From: Zygosaccharomyces rouxii
Taxonomy: Eukaryota; Ascomycota; Saccharomycetes; Saccharomycetales; Saccharomycetaceae
Direction of reading: 5' to 3'
Length of the DNA stretch: 64,000 nucleotides
NCBI RefSeq assembly: GCF_000026365.1
Contig: NC_012992.1
Span: forward strand, 310,001-374,000
In this document: positions 1 to 10,337 of the stretch, piece by piece
Position numbering within the stretch: position 1 is the first letter of the stretch
Layout of the letters: every line of letters starts with the position of its first letter
Translations under genes and position numbers: made by a program
Notes under the pieces: model-generated
Told to the model about the DNA's origin: nothing
The model's database searches: none
The model's input: only the letters and a program-made list of their open reading frames with translations

Positions 1-1652
1 TGGTTCTACTATCGAAATTTGCAGATTGTTCTTCGGCATTCATCACAAAAGATCACATTATCGCTCTTTACCCATATATTGTTTCAGATGAGAAGTCTAA
101 CTTACAGTTCCATATTTTGCATGTCTTCAAAAATACAATGCAAAATCTTTCAAATTTTAAGCCTAAATTTCTATTTGACTTGGAAACAATTCTTCTGAGT
201 AGGTTACCTCGAATGAGTGTGAAAGAAATTGGAGAAGCGATGCCGTTAATATGGTGTGTTGCAACAAATAGAAAAGATATTAGCAGGGTTACAAAGGCTT
301 GTTCTTCTTGCTTTCAACATATGAGCCCTTATATCAACATTGCAAATAAGAATCCTAGTGATATTACGGTGGAAAGTAAACTTCAGCGGCTCATCTACCT
401 CGCGGCAGCTTTTGCACGATTTTGCAAATTTCCTAATAAAGAGACCAAGCCAGCTTATGTCCAAAGTGATGAACCGGTTCATGAATACGTTGCTAAATGT
501 TTGCTTTTGTTATCACGTCAAGGTATTCCACATGTCATTCGCCGAATTTCAATAAAGGCACTAACTCAATTATGTGGGGACCGTCCTAAATTATTCAACT
601 CCAAGCACATACTAAATTTGCTTGATGATGAATTTGAAAGTGATCATCTCGATATCAAACTTGTAATTTTGGAGAGTCTTTATGATTTTTTCATGGCAGA
701 GGAAAGTAAACTGATCAAACAAACTGGTGTCAACATTTCTGTCTCATCAAATACAGTCCCTAAGGGTCAAAAAAAGCAAGAATCTTTTAGTGGCGACGGT
801 ATTTGTGCAGCATTAGTCACACGTTTCTTAAAACACATTTTGAAGATTTGTCTGTCTCAAGATATCAAAAGTTCATTAGTCGCGGTAAGATCACTCAAAT
901 TAATTTTACAATATGGTTATACAAATCCATCACATTGCATACCTACAGCCATAGCGTTAGTTGGATCCACAAACCAGTATCTTCGCAATATTGCCATTGA
1001 AGTTCTTACTGAATTATTCGAAAAATACGAAACTATGGTATTTGCAGGTATTTCTCAAGGCGTTAAAGTAACAGTTTACTACTGCAAGACCTTGGAAGGT
1101 CCTGGTTTTTACAATAATGATTCTTTCTTGAGAACACTTCAAAGTATCATGGCAAATAGTAAGAAGAACTCTGCTAAGTTTTTTAAAAGTGTTACCAGAG
1201 TGCTACAGATCTATTTTAACCAAATAGTTGGGCCTAATTGTGATTCAGAAACTAGAGATGGTATTCTGTTTTTAACAAACAATCTTCCTTTACTAAAATT
1301 TCCTACGCAATACGAACTGGTAACACTTTTAAAGGTTATAGAATTGGAATCCAATCAATTGAAAGAAGCCATAGTAGATGAATTCGAGCTGAATCAGAAC
1401 ATCGAAGATTCTGTGGAGAATATAAAGAATAGCATAATAGCGGAAATGTCACTATTTGAGGTCAAGAATCTTTTCATCCATCTCTATGGCCTAAAATCGG
1501 ATGTAACCAGTGAAGCAGAGGACGCTACGTTAAGAAATAAACCTCTGCCTACAATTGCTTTCCAGTCCCACTTGGGAGAAAGAATAAGCTTAATCATTGC
1601 TCAGGGTGAAAGAGAAGATATGATTCAGAGGTACATAAATTCACAGAATTAG
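1..1652 (+). CDS. SCC2: Scc2 cohesin loader, C-terminal part (5' end outside window)
   Basis: The frame is open from base 3 to the stop at 1650-1652, about 549 residues, so the true start lies upstream of the window. Scc2 (NIPBL family) with Scc4 loads cohesin onto chromosomes in the nucleus. The visible part is an alpha-helical HEAT-type repeat protein; the segment around RRISIKALTQLCGDRPKLF resembles the conserved HEAT region of the family. S. cerevisiae Scc2 is about 1490 residues, so roughly the last third is present. Identity rests on this similarity plus the following neighbours SAS4 and CDC1, which have the same order and strands in S. cerevisiae. The 3' end is convergent with SAS4, 67 bases apart. 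Confidence 0.88.
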   Translation, partial: VLLSKFADCSSAFITKDHIIALYPYIVSDEKSNLQFHILHVFKNTMQNLSNFKPKFLFDLETILLSRLPRMSVKEIGEAMPLIWCVATNRKDISRVTKACSSCFQHMSPYINIANKNPSDITVESKLQRLIYLAAAFARFCKFPNKETKPAYVQSDEPVHEYVAKCLLLLSRQGIPHVIRRISIKALTQLCGDRPKLFNSKHILNLLDDEFESDHLDIKLVILESLYDFFMAEESKLIKQTGVNISVSSNTVPKGQKKQESFSGDGICAALVTRFLKHILKICLSQDIKSSLVAVRSLKLILQYGYTNPSHCIPTAIALVGSTNQYLRNIAIEVLTELFEKYETMVFAGISQGVKVTVYYCKTLEGPGFYNNDSFLRTLQSIMANSKKNSAKFFKSVTRVLQIYFNQIVGPNCDSETRDGILFLTNNLPLLKFPTQYELVTLLKVIELESNQLKEAIVDEFELNQNIEDSVENIKNSIIAEMSLFEVKNLFIHLYGLKSDVTSEAEDATLRNKPLPTIAFQSHLGERISLIIAQGEREDMIQRYINSQN

Positions 1653-1719
1653 TGCATAGATAAAATAATACCCAGCATTTCGTTTTACAATAGTGTAATA
1701 TACATGGATAGAAAGTATA

Positions 1720-2829
1720 TTATTTCCGTTTCACACGTTTAACAGGAAGTGTACGAATTTCAACTTGTAGCGCATCTAAGGATTGTTTTTTGTTCCCAAC
1801 TATTGGAGCATGCGCATTTCCATCAGAGATATTTGAACTGGAGTCACTATTGGGTCGAGATACTTTTTCACTTGAACCCCCATTTATTGTTAATGGTATA
1901 ACCACCTTACGTTTCGGTAATGCCACTTGACTCGGAAATTGAGTATAATTGGTAAATTTCCCTGGTGCCTGTTGCATCAGTTTATTCCACCGATGTCTTT
2001 CTTGTTTAGAGATTCTGATAACATACGGCCTTCTCAGTGGTTCAGCTATGATGGCGTATTTAGTGTGACAAGAGCATGCCGCCATAGTCAACTGGATGAT
2101 GATTGATCCTCGACATTGCCGCTCTCTGATATGTTTCCTATGAGCTCTAATTTGATCGATGTCCATTGTATTTTCCTCCTCATCTGACGAACTGTGATAG
2201 TCCAAAACCATTCTCCTATTGATTCTATTATATATTTGAGACCAATGCTTTACCGGATCAATTTTACCTGTTCTGTTGTTCTTTAGTAAAATTGACCGAT
2301 TTTTCTTCATAGTATGATATCTCGCTAGCATAGAATCGATCGTCTCCTTGGTTAAGACTCTTTTCTTTTCCATCTCTTCCTCATCATCAGAATTCTTAAT
2401 TACTGTGATCTGCTTTAACTTCAGTTGCCAATGGGCTAAGTCCAATTTTTCAGACCATAAAGACAATTTATCGGCTTCATTTTCACCTTGAATCACATCT
2501 GATTCCAACATTCTAGCTTCATGTCTTGTCATCTTCTTATGATAGGCCCAATAAAGTTCATCTGGTAGCGTATCTTCCTTAGTGTTGTCCTTACACCCTA
2601 TACAATTCCTTTGTACCTCTAAGATCATACTTCCAATTAATTTCCTCTTCTCAGCTACATCTTCAATACCACTTTTATCGGCCTTGATAGCTTTTGGATA
2701 ACCTCTATTAACAGTTTTTAAGATCTTGTGGGGGTCAATTTCATACTCATCAACATCGAAATCAAACTTTTCATCATCACTAGACTGTGGTTGTTTGTTG
2801 GACCTTAATGATCTGGATTCTTGTGCCAT
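1720..2829 (-). CDS. SAS4: Sas4, subunit of the SAS histone H4K16 acetyltransferase complex
   Basis: A 369-residue protein read from the ATG at 2829; the frame runs four codons further to a GTG, but the ATG before AQESRS is the better start. In yeast Sas4 joins Sas2 and Sas5 to acetylate H4 lysine 16 and support silencing boundaries. The sequence is charged, with a central helical region rich in His, Arg and Glu (HKKMTRHEARMLESD) that fits the SAS4 domain, and a basic C-terminus. S. cerevisiae Sas4 is longer (about 480), so low-complexity parts differ. The call leans on position between SCC2 and CDC1 as well as the domain pattern. It diverges from CDC1. Confidence 0.8.
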   Translation of the reverse strand: MAQESRSLRSNKQPQSSDDEKFDFDVDEYEIDPHKILKTVNRGYPKAIKADKSGIEDVAEKRKLIGSMILEVQRNCIGCKDNTKEDTLPDELYWAYHKKMTRHEARMLESDVIQGENEADKLSLWSEKLDLAHWQLKLKQITVIKNSDDEEEMEKKRVLTKETIDSMLARYHTMKKNRSILLKNNRTGKIDPVKHWSQIYNRINRRMVLDYHSSSDEEENTMDIDQIRAHRKHIRERQCRGSIIIQLTMAACSCHTKYAIIAEPLRRPYVIRISKQERHRWNKLMQQAPGKFTNYTQFPSQVALPKRKVVIPLTINGGSSEKVSRPNSDSSSNISDGNAHAPIVGNKKQSLDALQVEIRTLPVKRVKRK

Positions 2830-3006
2830 AGCAGCTGCCACATGAACTCAAGCCGAATGAGCCGATTCTCCCTTCTTATAATTCATCTTCTCTTTCTACA
2901 AACTTGTTATTTTAACATTAGGTTTATGTCATTGTAAACTTCTCCACAAGATAAACAACTACACATTGTGGAATACAGAGGAATACAAGGTAAAAGGACA
3001 CAGCTA

Positions 3007-3021
3007 ATGCAGTTATGTTGA
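3007..3021 (+). promoter_or_regulatory. four-codon uORF overlapping the CDC1 start
   Basis: ATG CAG TTA TGT TGA begins 8 bases before the CDC1 ATG and its stop lies across codons 2-3 of CDC1. A ribosome starting here would miss the CDC1 start unless it leaks past or back-steps. Its upstream context is weak (C at -3). The reading is direct; a regulatory role is inference. Confidence 0.45.
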
Positions 3022-4472
3022 ACCGAAATCGTTTTAAGAAGTTGGTACCACAATCTAAGGAGCCAGAAGATGACGATACTGATAATTTAAGCGGGAAACA
3101 GGCACAACAGAGTACACTACTTCCAAAGGGTCGAAACTATAAAGTATATTGGAGACATATTTTAATATGGTTATGCCTTTGGTTCATGTTGATTAATTAC
3201 TACGAGAGGATGGTAGTTAAGAGAGTCATTAAAAGATGTAATTGGAACCGTTGGGAGAATTGGCCAAAAGGCGCACAACCTCATAGGATTGGGTTGTTCG
3301 CTGATCCACAAATTATGGATACCTATGCTTATCCGAATAACACATGGATAACGTATCAGGTAAGTAGGTTTGTGATTGATAATTATCATAGAAGGAATTG
3401 GAAATTTGTGCAGTATTATTTGGATCCGGATACGAATATCTTTCTGGGTGATCTGTTTGATGGCGGTAGAATTGCGAAAGATGAGGATTGGATGGATGAG
3501 TACCGGAGGTTTAATAGGCTCTTCCCCAAGATCCCTTCCAAGAAGACTATCATGTCGATACCGGGGAACCATGATATTGGCTTTGGTGATGAAATTATAG
3601 AAGATGCAAGAAAGAGGTTTACAGCATATTACGGCGAATCTAATGATTATATTGATATTGGAAATCATACGATTGTTCTATTGGATACTATGTCACTGTC
3701 AGATCATAAAAATCCTGAGATTAAATCAATTGCTCAAACTTTTCTGGATGAATTTTCCCAAAGTTATCATCCATTACCAAAAATTCTGCTTTCACACGTA
3801 CCGCTCTGGAGAGATCCTAACCAGCTTCCCTGTAAGGGTCCTGGCAGAGAATCAAAGAAACCTTTCCCTATTGAAAGAGGTCCGCAGTATCAGACGGTCA
3901 TTGACGGATACATTACGCCGGAAGTTTTGGGCAAAGTTCAGCCGGAAGTTATCTTTTGTGGTGATGATCATGATTACTGTCACATCACGCAAACGTATGA
4001 TGTCAATGGTGTAGTAAAGACCGCTGAAGAATACACGGTGAAGTCTTGTGCTATGAACATGGGGGTTCAAAGACCTGCTATTCAATTGTTGTCACTTCAC
4101 AATCCTGATGCAACGGGACCTGCACAAGGCAAACAGACATGGCAAACTGAAATGTGCTACCTTCCTGATCCTAAGTTGCCATTAATACTTTATTCGGTTT
4201 TCTTTGTCCTAAGCGTCATGTGGTTTCTTTACATGCACTTTCTGCCGCTTAGCTTTAACAAAAATGTAGCAAGTAAAATGGGGAAAGCAACTACAGATAC
4301 AATTTCTTCATTACCTCTACCAGTGAGTTCATCTTATGGCCAAAGTTTTCTGAAAACAAAGTACCATGTCGATGAAAAACCAAGGAGACCTTTCAAGAAT
4401 TTTTTGGCTAATTATGCAATCTTGGCATTGTTTGTTTGTTCTATTTTCACCTATTTTTCTGCAACTATATAG
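3015..4472 (+). CDS. CDC1: Cdc1, manganese-dependent phosphoesterase acting on GPI anchors
   Basis: 485 residues. The metallophosphoesterase metal-binding motifs are visible in order: LFADPQ (about 94-99), GDLFDGGR (about 145-152), GNHD (184-187) and a later GDDHDYCH. An N-terminal membrane span lies near residues 44-62, and two hydrophobic C-terminal segments lie near 395-415 and 462-482, as expected for an ER membrane enzyme with a lumenal catalytic domain. Cdc1 is an essential ER enzyme that removes ethanolamine phosphate from the first GPI mannose. The ATG at 3015 overlaps a four-codon upstream frame (3007-3021). The gene converges on SEC10 with 70 bases between stops. Confidence 0.96.
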   Translation: MLNRNRFKKLVPQSKEPEDDDTDNLSGKQAQQSTLLPKGRNYKVYWRHILIWLCLWFMLINYYERMVVKRVIKRCNWNRWENWPKGAQPHRIGLFADPQIMDTYAYPNNTWITYQVSRFVIDNYHRRNWKFVQYYLDPDTNIFLGDLFDGGRIAKDEDWMDEYRRFNRLFPKIPSKKTIMSIPGNHDIGFGDEIIEDARKRFTAYYGESNDYIDIGNHTIVLLDTMSLSDHKNPEIKSIAQTFLDEFSQSYHPLPKILLSHVPLWRDPNQLPCKGPGRESKKPFPIERGPQYQTVIDGYITPEVLGKVQPEVIFCGDDHDYCHITQTYDVNGVVKTAEEYTVKSCAMNMGVQRPAIQLLSLHNPDATGPAQGKQTWQTEMCYLPDPKLPLILYSVFFVLSVMWFLYMHFLPLSFNKNVASKMGKATTDTISSLPLPVSSSYGQSFLKTKYHVDEKPRRPFKNFLANYAILALFVCSIFTYFSATI

Positions 4473-4542
4473 ATGTGTTAGATGATATGATATTCCTTTT
4501 TCATTATGGATATGTGCATATATAAAGCTTCTGAAAAAGTAT

Positions 4543-7032
4543 TCATGTGTATTGCCTTAGATTTAGCCTTACACTGCCCATGAATTTTTCGTGATTGAAA
4601 TCTTCCCTTCGAGAAATGTAGTTAGAAATAATGTCTCTGTTCACATCTGCCAAATGGCCCTCTTTAGTCAATGAATCCAGTAGATCGGGCTGTACAGTAA
4701 ATAGATTGGCAAGTTCTCTAAGGGCGGCAAATTTTTCATACAATGATGAAATTCCCCAGTCTTCTATAGCAGTTTGATAACCAATAATGTCCTTTGTAAC
4801 AATAATACCTCCTATGGAATTGACTTGGAATTTCCCATAATGATTTAACAATAATTCGTAAAGACCCTCACCAATTTTGTTTAAAAATAGTTCCAAATTT
4901 TTAGCTTTCAAATATAAGGCAGCCTGTATATGGAGAGAATTTAGAACTGTTACAATTTCAATTGCTGGCAAAGTGTCTTGGTCTAATAAATCTTGCGATT
5001 TGGGTGAAAAATCTCTCTTCTTTTGTTTAGAAAGTGAATTGTTAAATTTATTCAAAAATATCCTTGTAACCTCCTCTAGAATAATATTAATGAGTAGTTC
5101 ACATCTTCTTATCTGAGTGTTTGTAATATCAATTATTTGTTTTTTGATGGAGGGTACATTGTTTAGCAGTGGTAAAAACACTGCTTTCACTGAAGCTGAT
5201 GTTAAACTTAATATTTCCGTACTCATTGAGATGTATCTCATGAAAGACAAACCGATTTCAGAAGAATTATTGACGTCAATTCTTGTAGCTCTTGAATAAG
5301 ATAATTCCAGAGCTGTCTCCACATAAGAACCAACAATACCTGTAAGCATAACTTCTAAAATTTCGTAGATGTAAGCACCAGATTTGCTAGGAACCAGTTC
5401 CATTATTCTGGCGATCGATTCTACCACACACTTTAACATTTCGTCTGCCTCCTGCAGACTGAAACCTTCGGCTTCACCAGTTGCGGCGTCTAATTCTGGG
5501 TTAGAGGCATCACTAGAAGGTGGAGTTGATGAATATTTTAGAGAGTTGTGACGACCAAACGTTAAACGTTGTTTATCCACACTACTTTTGAAGAAATTGT
5601 TGAGCTGTAAAAATCTATTCTTAGAAGAGGAACCAAATTCCTGTAGAACAAATCCATTTTCCAAATTGTTGTTCAATTTACTCGCTAATGGTCTTGAGCG
5701 TATATCTTTATCGTGTAAGAAATTGAAATTTGTGGTCTTTTCGATGAGAATCGATTCTAAACTGCGCTTTTCAATATCAAAATATCTGGATTTATCGTAT
5801 AAGTATTTGGAAAATAGTTCTGAATAACATTGTTCCACAGTAGTAGATAATACACCATCTCTATCGATCTCTTGAATTTGGAAGAATTCTGACAGATCCT
5901 TAACGAATTGTCCCAATAAGGAGTATAGAGCGTGTAACATTCTCACGTATGCCAGACTGGAAAGAGAGCCTGCAATGGACAAAAGAAAATCAACCCTACC
6001 TTCAATCTTTTGAGCAAAGATTCTTTGCATGAATTTTTGCATTACAAGAAGTGATCTTTCCTCAAACACACGTTTCACCACTTTAGATTCATTTTTAATA
6101 ACAGTCTCAATATCACTTAAATGTGCAACCATGTTCTTTTCATAAATGACACCATGTCTATCAGGGGCAATCAATTTTTCCTTAAATTCCTCCTCTAACA
6201 AAATCTGGTTGTGAACATCTAAATCAATCTGAGCCGTATCAATGAAGTATTCATGTTGATTAATGAAACTTTGAATCACATTGATACCGCCGTTAAAATG
6301 GTTTAAAATGAGTGCAATTTCGTTTAATTGGCTGAAATTGTTCACACGATAAGCATTGTTAAAGGCCTCCAAAAGATCCGTTTCCAAAAGTTCTGAATAT
6401 TTCTCAATTGTGGATGCAGTTTCTGTAGTTCTTGGGATCGAACTAGTATCCACTTTACGAGCTAAAGATAAAAGGTTTTTAACTAGTAAAGCTGCTTGTC
6501 TCTTCTTTTGAAAATTGGGAGAAGTTCTCAAGTCCTCCAAGAAATTTGATGCACCAGTTGCATAAAAGGCATTGTAGTGGGAAATTAATTCAACCGATTT
6601 AATGTACGCCTTTTTTCTTCTAATGGCAACTTCTAATTTTTCACCTAATGGTGAAACCACTTGTGTCACATTGGTCAATTGATTATCTAATCTTTCATAG
6701 TTTTGCATGGTCTTTTTAAGTTCCTGGGAAAGTTGTATAACATTTTCTGCATGTTGTAATTCCTGGGCTGATACTTGCTCTACTAATTGGGCCTTTCTAC
6801 CAGAAGATTGTTCACTAAGGGAATGCAATTCCTTAAGAATAGATTCAAAGGTACGAATATAGGGCTTAGGATTCAGTTTTTCAAAGGTACCGCTTGAATT
6901 TGGATCACCACTTCTTAGTGAATGGTCTTTACTCAACTCTTCCACGAACTCATTAACAGTTAAACCACCCAGGAAATTGTTGGTTGAAAGAAGTTTACGC
7001 CATTTAGGATCTAAATCATACAGTGAATTCAT
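4543..7032 (-). CDS. SEC10: Sec10, exocyst complex subunit
   Basis: 829 residues; S. cerevisiae Sec10 is 871. Nearly the whole protein matches the yeast family, most clearly the N-terminus (MNSLYDLDPKW, then FLGGLTVNEFV), the coiled-coil part near residues 90-150, and the C-terminal region beginning QVNSIGG and ending in the EDFNHEKF segment. Sec10 is one of eight exocyst subunits tethering secretory vesicles to the bud plasma membrane and bridges Sec15 to the rest of the complex. A Ser/Asn-rich variable region lies around residues 500-540. The ATG at 7032 is shared by the family. It diverges from PLP1 with about 100 bases between starts. In S. cerevisiae it is next to RPS31, not PLP1. Confidence 0.97.
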   Translation of the reverse strand: MNSLYDLDPKWRKLLSTNNFLGGLTVNEFVEELSKDHSLRSGDPNSSGTFEKLNPKPYIRTFESILKELHSLSEQSSGRKAQLVEQVSAQELQHAENVIQLSQELKKTMQNYERLDNQLTNVTQVVSPLGEKLEVAIRRKKAYIKSVELISHYNAFYATGASNFLEDLRTSPNFQKKRQAALLVKNLLSLARKVDTSSIPRTTETASTIEKYSELLETDLLEAFNNAYRVNNFSQLNEIALILNHFNGGINVIQSFINQHEYFIDTAQIDLDVHNQILLEEEFKEKLIAPDRHGVIYEKNMVAHLSDIETVIKNESKVVKRVFEERSLLVMQKFMQRIFAQKIEGRVDFLLSIAGSLSSLAYVRMLHALYSLLGQFVKDLSEFFQIQEIDRDGVLSTTVEQCYSELFSKYLYDKSRYFDIEKRSLESILIEKTTNFNFLHDKDIRSRPLASKLNNNLENGFVLQEFGSSSKNRFLQLNNFFKSSVDKQRLTFGRHNSLKYSSTPPSSDASNPELDAATGEAEGFSLQEADEMLKCVVESIARIMELVPSKSGAYIYEILEVMLTGIVGSYVETALELSYSRATRIDVNNSSEIGLSFMRYISMSTEILSLTSASVKAVFLPLLNNVPSIKKQIIDITNTQIRRCELLINIILEEVTRIFLNKFNNSLSKQKKRDFSPKSQDLLDQDTLPAIEIVTVLNSLHIQAALYLKAKNLELFLNKIGEGLYELLLNHYGKFQVNSIGGIIVTKDIIGYQTAIEDWGISSLYEKFAALRELANLFTVQPDLLDSLTKEGHLADVNRDIISNYISRREDFNHEKFMGSVRLNLRQYT

Positions 7033-7137
7033 CTTTACGGGCCCTTTTCCCGCTTATTTATTCACCTTTTGCACCAGTTTTTGTATTGTGTAAAATAGGG
7101 TCTATGTTTTTCATTTCGAGGACTCTTCTTGTTGTTC

Positions 7138-7806
7138 ATGTTTAATCATGAACAAGGCATCTTAACAGAAGATGAGCACCAAAACGTAATGAGTGAAGCC
7201 ATCGATAAGTTCGAAGATCAGCTATTACAGCGTGAAAAGTACGGTAGATCTATTGACGATGAAGATGCAGAACTAGACGAGTTATTAGACGGTGAAGATG
7301 ACTTTTTGGCACATTATAGAGAGAGACGAGTACAGGAGATGTCTGACCATATGAAAACCGTGGAGAAGAACGTTACACAGAAAGAATATGGTTCGTTGCA
7401 AGTGGTTAAAGATGAATCAGCTTTAATGCAATTGGCTTCCAAAAGCCCCCGTTGTGTGGTACACTTTGGATTGGATAATTTTGGCAAATGCAAGTATATG
7501 GATGAAAAGCTAGAGTTATTAGCAGAAAGGCATTTAACTACCAAATTTGCAAGGATTGACGTGGAGGATTGTCCATTTCTAGTCTCTAAGTTAAAGATCA
7601 AAGTTCTGCCGTTTTTAGTGGCATACAAGGATGGGAAAGAAGTGACAAGAATAGTTGGATTCTCAAAGCTAGGCAATGATCCCAATGGATTTGCCCCAGA
7701 AAGCTTGGAAGGGCTACTAGCACAAGTGGGAATCTTAGAACCAAGGTCTTTTAATCGTCCGAGACACGAAGATCATGATGACAGTGGAAGTGATTTGGAT
7801 TTGTAG
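7138..7806 (+). CDS. PLP1: Plp1, phosducin-like protein (Gbeta / chaperonin co-factor)
   Basis: 222 residues starting at the ATG at 7138; three non-ATG codons upstream are open but unlikely to be used. It has an acidic N-terminal helix region followed by a thioredoxin-like phosducin domain (about residues 85-195) containing FGKCKYMDEKLE and FSKLGNDPNGF, closely matching yeast Plp1. The acidic tail ends SDLDL, like SDLDI in S. cerevisiae. Phosducin-like proteins bind G-beta-gamma and assist the CCT chaperonin; CCT6 lies about 9 kb downstream. It lacks the redox CxxC of true thioredoxins. Confidence 0.94.
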   Translation: MFNHEQGILTEDEHQNVMSEAIDKFEDQLLQREKYGRSIDDEDAELDELLDGEDDFLAHYRERRVQEMSDHMKTVEKNVTQKEYGSLQVVKDESALMQLASKSPRCVVHFGLDNFGKCKYMDEKLELLAERHLTTKFARIDVEDCPFLVSKLKIKVLPFLVAYKDGKEVTRIVGFSKLGNDPNGFAPESLEGLLAQVGILEPRSFNRPRHEDHDDSGSDLDL

Positions 7807-7964
7807 AGAGCCTTCCTAATGCCTTCAGATATACGTTAGAGGTATATGGCTCGTCACTACTGCTTATAAACAAACTGACATAAATGCTGATATATCTTCC
7901 CATCTATTTTAACCGCCCATACTTGCAATACCACCTGGTTATGAGTGACTGTCTATGTTTCGGT

Positions 7965-7978
7965 ACATCCGTACATTT
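7965..7978 (+). promoter_or_regulatory. Rap1 (RPG-box) site upstream of RPS31
   Basis: The sequence ACATCCGTACATTT fits the Rap1-binding RPG box of ribosomal-protein promoters. It lies about 250 bases before the RPS31 ATG and is followed by a T-rich stretch, the usual arrangement. A weaker Rap1-like copy (ACCGCCCATACTTG) lies at 7912-7925. Assignment is by motif only. Confidence 0.7.
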
Positions 7979-8198
7979 TCTCTCGATTTTTGTTTTCAAT
8001 AAGTTTTTCTTGGTCGCGTCTTCGCGTCGTCTGAATATCTTTCTTTTTTCATCAAACCGTCGATCCGGAAAGCGCAGACCGACGCAGACGATGCTGACTA
8101 TCATCATCTATATTCCAACTCGTCATCGTCAAAAAGATTACTCGCTACCACTTCTTACAATTATATTCCTTTTCGAAAATCCCCAGACATTTTGGTGA

Positions 8199-8687
<489 letters not shown>

Positions 8688-8832
8688 ATAGAATCTGTAG
8701 TTAACTAGTTTAATTTTCCTTGTGTTTATCTCAAAATTTCGGTGATTAATGATAGTAATATTATTTTATAAATAAGAAAGTCTATATACTGGTCTGTCAA
8801 AATGCAAATAGGTGGCTAAGATGCAATGCTAT

Positions 8833-9447
8833 TTATTGATGGGTTGGTTTTCCACGTAATTCAACCACAATTTTCCGTAATTTCTCGTTCTCTTGGTAAA
8901 GATGCGCTCTTTGAATTTCACTTTCCCTGAGGTTCTGTATGGATTTTTTGAACTCTTCACAGGTCTTGTTGTAACTGTCCTTTAATAGGTTAAAATTCAA
9001 CATCAATTTATGAGTATTGACGATCCTTCTCTTGGTCTCTTTGATTTGATTCATGGTAAACTCATTGTTAACTTTTAACCTCTTTGATTCTGTAATTGAC
9101 TGCCGCGAGCTTTCATCTGTTGATAATGGTGATAAGGACATTGGTGAAAGGACATTATCTTCATAGGCAACTCTTTTCCCGGGCAATTCTTCTTGTTTCT
9201 CGTCGTCGTAGTTTAACGGTCTCTTACCATTAGCGCCTAGATCTCCATCTTTAAAATCAAACGTTGTTTCTGGTTCATTAAGTATGTTATCCAATGTGAA
9301 AGATCTGGTTTGGCAAAGATCAGATTCTGGTAATTCAAGGCCATTATCATTAAAATTTTCTACCGTTAACAATTGGTTCAGCGTATCATCATACTCGAAT
9401 TGATTTGATGGATCTAGCGACTCGGTTGGAGCCTTTGCCGTAATCAT
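8833..9447 (-). CDS. ATC1: Atc1/Lic1-like nuclear protein
   Basis: 204 residues from the ATG at 9447. The N-terminal half is acidic and probably disordered, with a basic patch (GKRPLN, PGKRVAY) that could be a nuclear signal; the C-terminal 75 residues form a predicted coiled coil from about residue 130 to 200 (KETKRRIVNTHKLM to EKLRKIVVELR). In S. cerevisiae Atc1, which interacts with Aip3/Bud6, sits between PLP1 and UPS3, the same place and strand as here. Atc1 there is about 294 residues, so this is shorter. The name rests mainly on position; the exact function is poorly known. Confidence 0.65.
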   Translation of the reverse strand: MITAKAPTESLDPSNQFEYDDTLNQLLTVENFNDNGLELPESDLCQTRSFTLDNILNEPETTFDFKDGDLGANGKRPLNYDDEKQEELPGKRVAYEDNVLSPMSLSPLSTDESSRQSITESKRLKVNNEFTMNQIKETKRRIVNTHKLMLNFNLLKDSYNKTCEEFKKSIQNLRESEIQRAHLYQENEKLRKIVVELRGKPTHQ

Positions 9448-9491
9448 ACCGAGGCTATGAAGAGAATGATTGGGCCTCGTTGTTGGTTAGC

Positions 9492-9528
9492 TAGTATGCA
9501 GCTTGGTTGGTAGTTAGTATGCAGCTTG
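9492..9528. repeat. short tandem duplication upstream of ATC1
   Basis: The 14-mer TAGTATGCAGCTTG occurs at 9492-9505 and again at 9515-9528, giving an imperfect 23-base tandem repeat just upstream of the ATC1 ATG, in its likely promoter or leader. It could be a chance slippage product or a repeated binding site. Confidence 0.6.
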
Positions 9529-9722
9529 TTAAGGTCTCGTATTGTAGTAAGAAGTGGTTCAGAGTGGGAGTAAGAAAGAAAAAAAAAATTGCAAAAAATC
9601 AATTCATGGCTATTAAGATCGTTATAAAGAATAATATAAATGTTGTATCCAAAATATATACATGCTCTGTTTCCCTCTCTTCGTTTATCTCCATCCAAAT
9701 ATAAATAGTTTAAGTGTTACAA

Positions 9723-10337
9723 TTAATTCTTGTTTCTAAAAGCGTTTTTAATCAAATCAAAATTCCCATTTATTATGGCGGAATGAGAATCGTTGACTGC
9801 ACCATTCATTTTATCCCACTGAGCACTGAAAACTTCAAGAACGGAATCAAAACCCTGCTTTCCCTTAGATGCATTATCTCTGAATCTTTGTACCGAAAAT
9901 TCTTCCAGTTTGTTGCACAACTTGTTAATGGCAACAAATGCAGTGATTTGGGCTTCTTGGTTAAAAAGCGTCTTGTTTTGAGGATCCTCAGGGTGTGGGC
10001 TGTATCTAACAGTTTCGAAAACTTTCAAAATATTGGAATATGTTAAATTGCAACTCCGCAAGGTCAAAGTCTTGGAATCTAAATCTACCACTGAGACTTC
10101 TCTTACGTAGCTAAGGTTTGAAGCACCCACGATCATCGTAATCCATTTAGGCACGCCTTGTTTCACGGTAATTAGTCTTTCAGATACTAGCTGCCTTCCT
10201 TGACGACAAACCTCCCTTCTCAGTACGTCAACTGCAATCACATGGGTGGAAACCTCGTTGGGATATTTCTTCCAGTTAGCTGCTGTAACTTGTTCCCAGG
10301 GATAATTAAAATCATAAGAATTCTGAAATAACCTCAT
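9723..10337 (-). CDS. UPS2: PRELI-family mitochondrial phospholipid transfer protein (UPS2/UPS3 ancestor)
   Basis: 204 residues filled by a PRELI/MSF1 domain: starts MRLFQNSYDFNYPWEQVT, with the conserved region leading to RSCNLTYSN. In yeast Ups2 with Mdm35 carries phosphatidylserine across the mitochondrial intermembrane space for conversion to phosphatidylethanolamine. Position decides between Ups family members: the neighbour pattern fits both UPS2 (next to RPS31) and its duplicate UPS3 (next to ATC1), so this is the unduplicated gene. No cleavable presequence is visible, as expected. The 296 bases upstream hold an A-rich run and lead into the ERF2 3' end. Confidence 0.92.
   Translation of the reverse strand: MRLFQNSYDFNYPWEQVTAANWKKYPNEVSTHVIAVDVLRREVCRQGRQLVSERLITVKQGVPKWITMIVGASNLSYVREVSVVDLDSKTLTLRSCNLTYSNILKVFETVRYSPHPEDPQNKTLFNQEAQITAFVAINKLCNKLEEFSVQRFRDNASKGKQGFDSVLEVFSAQWDKMNGAVNDSHSAIINGNFDLIKNAFRNKN

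Noticed and set aside
7904..8198. overlapping frames on both strands in the RPS31 promoter
   Set aside because: They lie across the Rap1 site and T-rich promoter, and neither has a recognisable domain.
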